Shown here one piece after another: positions 1 to 6,786 of a stretch of 38,026 nt of DNA. Each line of letters starts with the position of its first letter. Position 1 is the first letter of the stretch. A program made the position numbers and the translations under genes. The DNA comes from an uncultured Selenomonadales bacterium (GTDB lineage Bacteria; Bacillota; Negativicutes; Selenomonadales; Selenomonadaceae). The stretch is taken from contig OMWN01000050.1 in the NCBI GenBank assembly GCA_900314765.1, positions 1 through 38,026 of the forward strand, read 5' to 3'. Below the pieces are notes generated by a model, which searched no databases, was not told the DNA's origin, and saw only the letters and a list, made by a program, of their open reading frames with translations.

Positions 1-124
1 GATTTTTGTGAGGGTATGTTATGGTATGACGCGGGCAACATTGAAAATTTGGCTCAAATTTGGTGCTTATTGAACTTACACTAGCTACAGAAAGCATTAA
101 GGGCGTGATTAATTGATTAAAAAC

Positions 125-390
125 CGAACCCCTCCGCCTCGCATTCGCTCGGCACCAGCCGCAAGGGCATAAGCGACCACTAAGCCGCTAAAGCGGCAAG
201 TGTCTGCTTATTCCCTTGACAGGGGAGGCTAAGACGTAAAGCCTTTTCGATTTGTGCAATAAAAGTTCTACTTGCTCAACCTGCAAAGTGAATGCTTATC
301 GTTCAATCTTCATCATATCGTAAAGCACTGCTTTCGCTATGCCTCCCACTATGGGGGAGGTGGCCCCGTAGGGGCCGGAGAGGGTCACTT
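125..390. repeat. Dispersed repeat, copy A, with imperfect inverted ends
   Basis: The left end carries CTCCGCCTCGCATTCGCT, found again in copy B at 4926. The right end has a 'tcatatcgtaaagca..gctttcg' block followed by nested hairpins (CCTCCC/GGGAGG and GGCCCC/GGGGCC) ending in ccggagaggg; copy B has the same block at 5183-5253. The right end read in reverse resembles the left end, so the unit looks like a miniature inverted-repeat element. The centres differ between copies. No coding potential is seen. Bases 1-124 hold nothing recognisable. Confidence 0.6.
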
Positions 391-445
391 TGATGAACAT
401 CAAACGTCGTCATCCTATCTAACTTTATCAAAATACTCACACTGT

Positions 446-964
446 TTACGCATACTTCCCAAGCAGCGGCACATCGTAGTGGAGCAGCGCGCAGTTGATG
501 AGATGCATGTCGTATATTCTTTTTTCGATGAAGTAGGCGACGATGATGTCGCGCTTTTGTATGCCGCTCAGCGCGTAGCCGGCCGCGCGCATGAGCTCGT
601 TCGTCTCGTCGAGCGTGAGGTGCATCGACACGGCGAGCGCGAGGACGTTGTCGCTTTTCGGCAGATGGTTTGGCTCGTTGCGTATTTTCGCGAAAAGCCG
701 CCTGTCCATGCCCGCGCCCTTGTAGACCTCCGCGTCCGTCAGCCCTTTCTCGTCTATGATGGCAAAGAGCTTTTCCCTGAAAGACGAGGCGTCATGCGCG
801 AGCCGCTTGTCGATTTCAGCGATGCCGGCCGCATCCATATAGTCCGCTTGGCGCAAAACGGTGCCTTTTTTTAAAATTGCGCCGCCCATGCGCGCGAGCG
901 GGCCGAGGCGCTTATCGATTTCGCAGTAAAACGCGGCAAGCTCATTATCGTCGTATTCAGCCAT
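446..964 (-). CDS. HTH-like DNA-binding protein of unknown role
   Basis: Small soluble protein of 172 residues. The C-terminal two thirds ('LTDAEVYKGAGMDRRLFAKI...', '...LTLDETNELMRAAGYAL...') has the look of a Cro/C1-type or related helix-turn-helix domain that occurs in Firmicutes beside phage-like or stress genes. The usual pattern of a recognition helix, a lysine-rich link, then a 'LDETNELLxxAGYAL' helix is visible. The start is supported by AGGAAGTG upstream of ATG. It is the last gene of a three-gene minus-strand unit, 18 bp after the metallopeptidase gene, so it may regulate or act with that protein. The family assignment is by motif memory only; the exact function is unknown. Confidence 0.75.
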   Translation of the reverse strand: MAEYDDNELAAFYCEIDKRLGPLARMGGAILKKGTVLRQADYMDAAGIAEIDKRLAHDASSFREKLFAIIDEKGLTDAEVYKGAGMDRRLFAKIRNEPNHLPKSDNVLALAVSMHLTLDETNELMRAAGYALSGIQKRDIIVAYFIEKRIYDMHLINCALLHYDVPLLGKYA

Positions 965-982
965 TCAAATCACTTCCTGCCG

Positions 983-1921
983 TCAATATTTTTCCCAACC
1001 TTTTTTCAGCTTGTTCGTCAATTTTGGCAAAATGGCGGTCATCTTGTCCACTGCATCGACGACGGCACGCATTGAGATATATGGCAGCGTTCCATTTTTT
1101 GCATATTGGTTCTTGTATTTGTCCGCGTCATGCGGTATGTCGTACTTTTTGCAGAAAAGCTGGCAGGCTGTTTCTGCCTCGCATTCCTCCTGAGCTTCCG
1201 TAAGCCTGAGGCCTTTTCTGTCGCGTATTTTTATCAATTTGTTTTCTTCATCAACTTTGACATGGCTGCAAAAGAGATGGCCGAGCTCATGGAGTACTAC
1301 CATGATTTTATTGTGGGCTTCATAACTACTGTTGACCGTGAGGAAATACCTCGACCTTATCGTTTCCGTTACATCCTCATATTTATATGTGTCATCCTTT
1401 TGCTTTATTCTTTTCCTCTTTATAATTTTCCAAGTTGCCGGCTTGTCTTCCCGTCTGATGCTGCCTCCATTTTTGCCACCGAACAAGCCTTCACTGTAAT
1501 AAATGCCATGTTCGCTTAAATCCCGCTTCACAAGTCCCAAGTCCACATCGTCAAGAGATCCCACGCTTTGAGCATCGCAAAGCACGTGCATGTCTATAAA
1601 TTTGTTAATATCTTCATTCTCATCGTCACTGTATGTGTCCAGCGCCTCGTATACGAACATGACGGGGCCAAACGTCCTCATCACGACAATCGGCGTAGCG
1701 TCCGGCTTGACAGACCGATGATACCTCGTTTTCCATTCACTTTCGGTAGCGGTGAGGACAGCGCCGGGCCTTTGTGCGTATATGAGGCAGCTGTTGAAAA
1801 CGGAAAGATTTCTGTGCATGCGCATAAAGAATGCAAAATCGACGAACGATTCGTATGTGTTGTTTTTCAGCAGTTGATCAAACAGCGTGTAGTAGCTTTT
1901 CTTGAGCTCGAGTTTATCCAT
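983..1921 (-). CDS. ArdC-like / ImmA-IrrE-type zinc metallopeptidase
   Basis: A 312-residue protein. The start was taken at the ATG at 1921, preceded by AAAGGAG at 9 nt, and not at the upstream in-frame start at 1963. The N-terminal part ('YESFVDFAFFMRMH...FNSCLIYAQRPGA', then 'ESEWKTRYHRSVKPDATPIVV') resembles the ssDNA-binding N domain of ArdC-type antirestriction proteins. The middle carries a zinc-protease site, VLHELGHLF (HExxH), with a downstream glutamate-rich helix (EAQEECEAETACQLF) that could give the third ligand. This is the layout of ArdC and of ImmA/IrrE peptidases, which occur on mobile elements and in phage-related stress switches. Neighbours are an unknown protein upstream and an HTH-like protein 18 bp downstream. 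Peptidase activity is inferred from the motif; the substrate is unknown. Confidence 0.75.
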   Translation of the reverse strand: MDKLELKKSYYTLFDQLLKNNTYESFVDFAFFMRMHRNLSVFNSCLIYAQRPGAVLTATESEWKTRYHRSVKPDATPIVVMRTFGPVMFVYEALDTYSDDENEDINKFIDMHVLCDAQSVGSLDDVDLGLVKRDLSEHGIYYSEGLFGGKNGGSIRREDKPATWKIIKRKRIKQKDDTYKYEDVTETIRSRYFLTVNSSYEAHNKIMVVLHELGHLFCSHVKVDEENKLIKIRDRKGLRLTEAQEECEAETACQLFCKKYDIPHDADKYKNQYAKNGTLPYISMRAVVDAVDKMTAILPKLTNKLKKGWEKY

Positions 1922-1987
1922 GTGATGACACTCCTTTGCAATGTTATATTCGCCATTCGTCATGTATTTTCCTGCAAAATGTGATGA

Positions 1988-2485
1988 CTACGCGCAAAAA
2001 AATCCGTATATGCGCCGCGCCATTTTGTCCGCGATGGCGGCGCGCATGTCGTCAATCGACGGTATGTCGTCGATGTCGTCAATCTCGCGCTTCACGTCGA
2101 CGAGCAGCACCCAATAAAGCCGTATCTCGTCGTCGCTCATCTCCGTCGTCAGATACTTCATGCACGCGCCCTGCGCCAGCTCCATCTCGGCCTCGGTAAA
2201 CCCGCCGATCTCCCTGCCGGCGAACATCCTGTCAGAAATCATCTCGCAGCTTTTGATGTAGTCAGCCGTCACGATGTCCTCCGCGAGATGCGCTATCACG
2301 TCGCATCTGTCCTTCTCCTCGATGTGGTGCTCCCACGTGTTGGGGTCCGTCACGACATCGACGAGCCAGCTGTGCTCGCGTATCTTCTCGCGCAGCCGCT
2401 CCTCGCCGTCGCTGTACAGCGGCAGGCTGTCGTAAAATGATTTTTTGTTTCGCTTCACAATGACCGCCTCACTTTCTATGCTCAT
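1988..2485 (-). CDS. Hypothetical acidic protein, first gene of accessory operon
   Basis: Not recognised. It encodes 165 residues from the ATG at 2485; a longer form could start at a TTG at 2521, and neither has a strong ribosome site. The product is soluble, charged and rich in Asp and Glu, with no membrane segment or signal peptide. It is predicted to be mostly helical, and the tail has repeated 'IDDIDDIPSIDD' acidic residues. It lies 66 bp upstream of the ArdC-like metallopeptidase on the same strand, so the two are probably co-transcribed. An acidic partner next to an ArdC-like protein could be a DNA mimic or an inhibitor, but that is only a guess. Confidence 0.6.
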   Translation of the reverse strand: MSIESEAVIVKRNKKSFYDSLPLYSDGEERLREKIREHSWLVDVVTDPNTWEHHIEEKDRCDVIAHLAEDIVTADYIKSCEMISDRMFAGREIGGFTEAEMELAQGACMKYLTTEMSDDEIRLYWVLLVDVKREIDDIDDIPSIDDMRAAIADKMARRIYGFFCA

Positions 2486-2889
2486 TATAAAGGAAAATCT
2501 GGTGGGGGAGGTCTCTTTCAAAGCGACATTTTCATCGTGAAGTCAATGAGATATTGTCGCCAATTTGTATGAAATCAAACGCGTCACGGTTAACCAGTGA
2601 TTGCATCGTCGGAGAATGAATATATGATGACAATCGTGATGATCCGTGCGTCTTCCTCGTTTGTTGATGTGCGTAAAGATTTATTGTATTTGATAATTTG
2701 AGGGCGTAACGTAGGATTTAGCGTTTTATTTATATCTGATAATTGAAGTTATACGATACAAGCACATTCGCCATCATTTATCCTAAATCCAAAAACTAGA
2801 ACCTACGCTATACAATCATCCAACAAAAGTAAAAGGAACAAAGTCCCACTCGAAATTACTTTGCTCCAATCATGAATAGCGCTATGAAA

Positions 2890-2973
2890 ATAAAAAAGAA
2901 AGGCGATACCACGGCCCCACTAGTAACTCCCATAAATGGTGTCGACCAAGCGGTTCAGGCGGTACGCCTTTCA
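2890..2973 (-). ncRNA. Candidate structured small RNA (~84 nt)
   Basis: On the minus strand a consensus-like promoter is followed by a short transcript whose ends pair. The 5' segment GAAAGGCGTACC (2961-2972) is complementary, with one bulge, to GGTATCGCCTTTC (2898-2910), which is followed by six T. The element therefore carries its own promoter, closing stem and intrinsic terminator. Inside lie short possible pairings such as ACC/GGT. A 25-codon hydrophobic reading frame (2856-2933, MGVTSGAVVS... ending FMIGAK) overlaps it and runs past the terminator, but has no ribosome site. The RNA family is not recognised. Confidence 0.55.
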
Positions 2974-2979
2974 AATGTA

Positions 2980-3008
2980 AGTATATCATAAAAGCTTAAT
3001 GAGGTCAA
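2980..3008 (-). promoter_or_regulatory. Sigma-A-type promoter of the small RNA
   Basis: On the minus strand TTGACC and TATACT are separated by exactly 17 bp. The predicted start falls at about 2973, just before the GAAAGGCG stem of the candidate RNA. Confidence 0.65.
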
Positions 3009-3063
3009 CAATAATGACAATCTGCACAGTGATTTTAAGTCAGATATGTGATTATCTCCGAGA

Positions 3064-3200
3064 CGATGCCAGTCCGAAGTAACTTAGCGATTTCATACAG
3101 GCTCTTTGGCTGGCTCCGAAGCGGCGTGTTTTCGCCTTTGCCGCGAGGAGCCCAGCATTAGAGCCTGTCGAAATTGCGCAGTGGATGAGGACTGGCATCG
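3064..3200. repeat. 137-bp nested palindrome
   Basis: Successive arms pair from outside inwards: CGATGCCAGTCC (3064-3075) with 3189-3200, ACAGGCTCT (3097-3105) with 3160-3168, GGCTCC (3112-3117) with 3147-3152, and GCGGC (3121-3125) with 3140-3144. The whole would fold as one long interrupted hairpin in DNA or RNA. It may be a miniature inverted-repeat element or a structured RNA. A 62-codon frame over it is an artefact of the repeat. Confidence 0.65.
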
Positions 3201-3253
3201 CCGAGGCATTTCCAATTTGACTTTGCGGACACATAGCCATAAAGTGAGATAAC

Positions 3254-3278
3254 TTCCGATAATGATAATTTATCGGAA
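3254..3278. repeat. Short perfect inverted repeat
   Basis: TTCCGATAA (3254-3262) and TTATCGGAA (3270-3278) form 9-bp arms around 7 nt. It lies just beyond the 3' end of the small gene at 3304-3516. It is AT-rich and lacks a U tract, so it is a weak terminator or a binding site. Confidence 0.5.
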
Positions 3279-3303
3279 CTCATTTGAAAGAGAGATTTTA
3301 TCG

Positions 3304-3516
3304 CTATTTGTTCACTTCAGCATCCAATGACGAATTCTTATCATCATCGTGATTTGTCGTTTTCCTCAAACCCTCGACTAATTCGCCATTCGCATCCTTC
3401 AACGCCTCGTCCAGTCCTTCCAAAATGGCCGCCGCTGCAGACGAAATGCGCTCACTCATTAAAATCGCCATCCTTTTCGCGAAATGCTCCACGACGCTGC
3501 GAAGCAAATTTTTCAT
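3304..3516 (-). CDS. Small hypothetical protein
   Basis: A 70-residue frame starting at ATG, with a weak ribosome site. The product would be a charged, alanine-containing helical protein (SSAAAAILEGLDEALKDANGELVEGL) with a polar tail. A different frame immediately upstream (ending around 3470) also encodes a charged peptide containing RVNLTEDEKF, so this may be the 3' part of a frameshifted gene. Not recognised. Confidence 0.35.
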   Translation of the reverse strand: MKNLLRSVVEHFAKRMAILMSERISSAAAAILEGLDEALKDANGELVEGLRKTTNHDDDKNSSLDAEVNK

Positions 3517-3628
3517 CTTCTGTCAAATTGACTCGTTCACGACAAGCATACAGCATTAACATACTCATTGCAACAATATTCCTACGCGAACGCCGAAAAT
3601 TCTCATGATAATCGATTTTCCATGCGCA

Positions 3629-3660
3629 CAAAAATAGCGCCCTCGATGTGAGGACGCTAT
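3629..3660 (-). terminator. Intrinsic terminator of the lipoprotein gene
   Basis: On the minus strand ATAGCGTCCTC pairs with GAGGGCGCTAT and is followed by TTTTT, 38 bp after the lipoprotein stop codon. Confidence 0.75.
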
Positions 3661-3697
3661 CGTTATGTTCACTTCACTGTCTCGCGCTCGCGACGCA

Positions 3698-4315
3698 TCA
3701 GAGGCCGAGGACGGCGGACATGAGCTTCTGGGAGAATGTGTCGATGTCGGCCGGCTCCCAGCGATTTGCTTTGTCGTTGTAGACGCAGTCGATGTTGAAG
3801 CTCGACGTGCCGTTCGGCTGCATGTTGCTGATGACGTTCGCCATCGCAGTCGCGATGAGGCCCGCAGCGGCAGTCGGATCGGTGATGTAGTCGGCGCGCG
3901 GGTTGATTTTGTAGACTTCGGCGATGATGTCCCTGTTGTCCATCATGGCGACGTCGAACTTTCCGACCGTGACTTTGACGACGGCGTTGTTGCCGTTTTC
4001 AGAGACGACAGCCGTATCGATGGAGGCTTTGTTGAACAGGAGCAGCACAGCCGAGCCGATGATCTTCATCTGGCCTGCGGAGAAAAGGCCGCCCGTGTAC
4101 TGATTGTACGCGCTCATGAAATTCGTCATGTACGTGCGGAACGCCTCGTTCGGGTCGACGCCGAGCTTCTCGAGGCTCTTGGAGTCCTGATGGAGTATCG
4201 CCTCGGCGTACGTCTTGATGCCGGCGTCCGGCTTCTCCCTTTTCGCGCAGCCCGACGCAAGCATCGCCATCATGATGACGCACATCATCATCGCTGTGAC
4301 TTTCTTCAAATTCAT
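3698..4315 (-). CDS. Lipoprotein, DUF5105-like
   Basis: A secreted lipoprotein of 205 residues. The N terminus MNLKKVTAMMMCVIMMAML is a signal sequence ending in the lipobox LASGC, so the mature protein starts at that Cys and is membrane-anchored. The remaining ~180 residues ('TYAEAILHQDSKSLEKLG...', '...VKVTVGKFDVAMM...') have the alpha-plus-beta look of DUF5105/DUF4878-type proteins, which resemble NTF2-like folds; the match is by feel. The ATG at 4315 has AAGAAGG at 10 nt; the in-frame ATG at 4336 has no ribosome site. It is monocistronic, with its own promoter and terminator. The role is unknown. Confidence 0.75.
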   Translation of the reverse strand: MNLKKVTAMMMCVIMMAMLASGCAKREKPDAGIKTYAEAILHQDSKSLEKLGVDPNEAFRTYMTNFMSAYNQYTGGLFSAGQMKIIGSAVLLLFNKASIDTAVVSENGNNAVVKVTVGKFDVAMMDNRDIIAEVYKINPRADYITDPTAAAGLIATAMANVISNMQPNGTSSFNIDCVYNDKANRWEPADIDTFSQKLMSAVLGL

Positions 4316-4357
4316 TTTGCAAATGCCTTCTTTCATTTAATTTTCAAACTGAGTTTT

Positions 4358-4386
4358 ATTCTAGCACATTATCGATTATCATACAA
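4358..4386 (-). promoter_or_regulatory. Promoter of the lipoprotein gene
   Basis: On the minus strand TTGTAT and TAGAAT are separated by 17 bp, about 45 bp upstream of the chosen start codon. Confidence 0.6.
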
Positions 4387-4490
4387 TAAATTGTCGTCAA
4401 ATCACATAAAATTATCATCAAATGTGTCGCTTCGCAACTTATTAATTTCATTAATAGAAATTACTGAAAATTATAACTGTGTGCGATACA

Positions 4491-4519
4491 TTTACATTTG
4501 CTGGATAATGCGGTAATAT
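4491..4519 (+). promoter_or_regulatory. Promoter of the small membrane protein gene
   Basis: TTTACA and TAATAT are separated by 17 bp. It gives a ~100-nt leader that contains an early AGGAGG (near 4532) not followed by a start codon at useful distance. Confidence 0.5.
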
Positions 4520-4624
4520 ATAAGGGAAAAATTAGGAGGCACTGGCTAATCGAAGCAGGCGGAAAATCCGATAAAGTGAACACGTCAACCATCAGTGACT
4601 CCGCATGTCAAGGAGGGAATCATC

Positions 4625-4834
4625 ATGATATTTTCACCGGAGCAGACACATTTCATACTGCTCATCGTCCTCGTCATCCTCGGCGTCACGCTCGTGCTCG
4701 ACGTCGTGAAGCTCGTGCTCGTGAGGCGCCTGCCGCCCGAGAAGCGCACGCTCCAGCCGCTCCTCATCATCATGATGGTCGTCAAGGCCGCAATCTGCGC
4801 CTACCTCGTCTGGCAGATGATGCAGCTCGAATGA
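4625..4834 (+). CDS. Small two-span membrane protein
   Basis: A 69-residue protein. The start is set at 4625 by AAGGAGGG seven bases upstream; the earlier in-frame ATG at 4595 lies before this ribosome site. Two hydrophobic stretches, about residues 8-28 (FILLIVLVILGVTLVLDVV) and 46-66 (LLIIMMVVKAAICAYLVW), are joined by a basic, proline-containing loop (VRRLPPEKRT), so the protein is probably an inner-membrane hairpin with the loop in the cytoplasm. It is transcribed alone, between a promoter and a strong terminator. The family was not recognised and the function is unknown. Confidence 0.75.
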   Translation: MIFSPEQTHFILLIVLVILGVTLVLDVVKLVLVRRLPPEKRTLQPLLIIMMVVKAAICAYLVWQMMQLE

Positions 4835-4847
4835 GCGGCGCCAATAT

Positions 4848-4887
4848 AAAAATCCTCGATGACAGCAACGTCATCGAGGATTTTTGT
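4848..4887 (+). terminator. Intrinsic terminator
   Basis: AAAAATCCTCGATGAC pairs with GTCATCGAGGATTTTT around a six-base loop and is followed by further T residues. Confidence 0.9.
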
Positions 4888-4919
4888 TTTTGTGATGTTG
4901 GTGGGAATTAGGATAATTA

Positions 4920-5255
4920 AACCCTCTCCGCCTCGCATTCGCTTGCGTAAACATGCCACTGGCATGTTTACCCCCCATTTGGGAGGCTGGCTCCACAGAT
5001 TCTGAAATTATTTACTCAAGCCAAAACGATTCATTACGAAACGCGAAATCATACATTATCCTTGTGATTAAAATCGTATAGTTTATCTTGATTGCAAAGT
5101 AAAGGAATATGGTGATTTTTTATATAACTCAATAGCGGCTTTACTTGCTCACCAAAAGTTAAAGGTCAGATATTCACTATTTATCATATCGTAAAGCATC
5201 GCTTTCGCGTTGCCTCCCACTCTGGGGGAGGTGCCCCGCAGGGGCGGAGAGGATC
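4920..5255. repeat. Dispersed repeat, copy B, with imperfect inverted ends
   Basis: Shares the left-end 18-mer and the ~70-bp right end (5183-5253) with copy A at 125-390. Here the left end also holds a GTAAACATGCC..GGCATGTTTAC hairpin. The last part lies directly downstream of the rubrerythrin gene and could serve as its 3' structure. No protein is encoded. Confidence 0.6.
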
Positions 5256-5284
5256 TTTATCTCTTGAATTTGTAGGAATATTTC

Positions 5285-5857
5285 TCAGTAGTTTTCCGCC
5301 TTTATCGAGAAATAGGAGCCAGGGTAGCCGCAGACGGGGCACTCTTTCGGCGCCTCGACGGATTCCTGCGTGTAGCCGCAGTTCCCGCAGATCCAGAGCT
5401 TTTTCTCGCCGCGCTTGTAGAGCTTCTCGTTCTGCACGTTCGCGAGCAGGATGCGATACCTCTTCTCGTGCGCCTTCTCGATGTCGCCGACCATGCGGAA
5501 CAGGCGCGCGATCTCGGCGAAGCCCTCTTTCTCCGCCGTCTCAGCGAAGCCCGGGTACATCGACGTCCACTCCTCGTGCTCGCCGTCGGCCGCAGCCTCG
5601 AGGTCTTTCTCCGTGCCGTTCTTGAGGTCGCCGAGCAGCCAGAACCAAATCTTTGCGTGAGCCTGCTCGTTTGCCGCCGACTCATTGAAAATATCTGCAA
5701 TCTGGCGCGACATCTTCGGGTTCTTCTCCGCCTCGAGCGCGAAAAGCGAATATTTGATGTGTGCCATCGACTCGCCGGCGAACGCCGCCTTCAGATTTTT
5801 CGCCGTCTGCGTGCCGTCGAGCTTCTTCATTTCCTCCATTGCCTTTGCTTCATTCAT
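5285..5857 (-). CDS. rbr: Rubrerythrin
   Basis: Non-haem iron peroxidase of anaerobes that reduces hydrogen peroxide using electrons passed through rubredoxin-type iron. It has 190 residues, the classic size and order. The ferritin-like diiron domain (about 12-145) carries ligand motifs GESMAH, NEQAHAK and EKAHE. A C-terminal rubredoxin domain has CGNC and CPVCG. The start codon has AAGGAGG at 9 nt. It is transcribed alone from an extended -10 promoter. A second, rearranged rubrerythrin lies at 30612-31244. Confidence 0.95.
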   Translation of the reverse strand: MNEAKAMEEMKKLDGTQTAKNLKAAFAGESMAHIKYSLFALEAEKNPKMSRQIADIFNESAANEQAHAKIWFWLLGDLKNGTEKDLEAAADGEHEEWTSMYPGFAETAEKEGFAEIARLFRMVGDIEKAHEKRYRILLANVQNEKLYKRGEKKLWICGNCGYTQESVEAPKECPVCGYPGSYFSIKAENY

Positions 5858-5905
5858 TGTAAATAGCCTCCTTATATAGCTTGTTACAAAATGTTTTGCG
5901 CCTTC

Positions 5906-5911
5906 ATTATA
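5906..5911 (-). promoter_or_regulatory. Extended -10 promoter of rubrerythrin
   Basis: On the minus strand TGATATAAT (a TGnTATAAT extended -10) sits about 50 bp upstream of the start codon. The -35 region is poor. No clear PerR palindrome is visible. Confidence 0.45.
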
Positions 5912-6072
5912 TCATAAAAGTGAGAAAATTTAATATTAGATTTCGGTTATTTTGGCGATATAGCGCCGACGCATATTGAATTAGAGCCACAAAGTATTTT
6001 ATTTTCTAACGCCGTTGTGGCACAATATAGCCATAAATATTTGAGGCTGAAAATATTTGAGGGTGATTTGAA

Positions 6073-6732
6073 ATGAAACGATTTGTCATCGACGTTGTTC
6101 TCTGGGCGCTCATGATTGCATGCATGAGCTTTCACACGTTCCCGCGCGGGACGCACGAAATGATTGGCACGGCGCTTTTCGTCGTGGCGGCCGCGCACAT
6201 TTTCATCAATGGAAAATGGTTCGGCGCACTCATGCGAGGGCGATGGAACGGCGTTAGGATTTTCTGGACAATCATGAGCATCGCGCTCGTCCTCAGCTTC
6301 TTGACCTCGTTCTTCACGGGCGCCATGATTTCATCGACCGTCTTCAAATCCATCGTCTCGTCGCTGCCGCTTCACAGGAACATCATCGTCCACCAGCTGC
6401 ACGTCTTCAGCGCGTACACGACGATCATCCTCGCGGGGCTTCACATCGGCTGCCACTGGACGGCGCTCTGGGCGCGCATCAAGGGGCTCATCCCCCCGCT
6501 CGCTTCATTCGAGCGATACAGCGGCCTGCGCGTGGCGGTAGTCGTCGCCATCGCCTGCATGGGCGTCATCGCGTCGCGGCTCGCTGCCGTCGGCGATCGT
6601 CTCATGATGCGCCACATATTCGGGACGCCGCTCACCATGCTCCCCACCCCCGCCGAGCCCGTCGGAATGCTGTTCATCATGGCACTCTACGCCATCGCCG
6701 CATGGGGCGTTATGCATTTCTTACAAAAATAG
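6073..6732 (+). CDS. DUF4405-type membrane protein, probable b-haem
   Basis: Integral membrane protein of 219 residues with five to six hydrophobic segments. Several histidines sit in or next to membrane helices (SFHTF, AAHIF, LHRNIIVHQLHVF, GLHIGCHW), the pattern of DUF4405 and related di-haem cytochrome b-like proteins that move electrons across the membrane. Haem binding is inferred from this pattern. The ribosome site is GAGGGTG. The sequence before it holds a near-tandem repeat of AAATATTTGAGG. It is followed after 54 bp by an exported flavodoxin-like protein, so the two may form an electron route to a surface flavoprotein. A 25-bp palindrome separates them. Confidence 0.75.
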   Translation: MKRFVIDVVLWALMIACMSFHTFPRGTHEMIGTALFVVAAAHIFINGKWFGALMRGRWNGVRIFWTIMSIALVLSFLTSFFTGAMISSTVFKSIVSSLPLHRNIIVHQLHVFSAYTTIILAGLHIGCHWTALWARIKGLIPPLASFERYSGLRVAVVVAIACMGVIASRLAAVGDRLMMRHIFGTPLTMLPTPAEPVGMLFIMALYAIAAWGVMHFLQK

Positions 6733-6736
6733 AACA

Positions 6737-6761
6737 AATTTGTACCCGTCGGGTACAAATT
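6737..6761. repeat. 25-bp perfect palindrome, copy 1
   Basis: Arms AATTTGTACCCG and CGGGTACAAATT flank a single central T. The near-zero loop argues against an RNA terminator and for a dimeric protein site. The same sequence recurs at 16777-16803. Here it lies between the DUF4405 gene and the flavoprotein gene, 25 bp before the latter's start. Confidence 0.8.
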
Positions 6762-6786
6762 CAAAATCCGAGAAAGGATGACGAAA

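Noticed and set aside
2856-2933. 25-codon hydrophobic peptide MGVTSGAVVS...
   Set aside because: Kept only as a note under the small RNA, because there is no ribosome site and it crosses the terminator; an alternative frame over the same RNA is equally open.
3052-3240. 62-codon minus-strand frame
   Set aside because: It lies on the 137-bp palindrome, has no ribosome site, and its sequence is explained by the repeat arms.
3665-4516. Long plus-strand frame opposite the lipoprotein
   Set aside because: Arg/Asp/Val-rich composition typical of antisense shadow; no ribosome site; the minus strand has signal peptide, promoter and terminator.
5986-6021. GCCACAA/TTGTGGC inverted repeat before DUF4405
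   Set aside because: Short arms with a 22-bp spacer; could be chance in AT-rich DNA.
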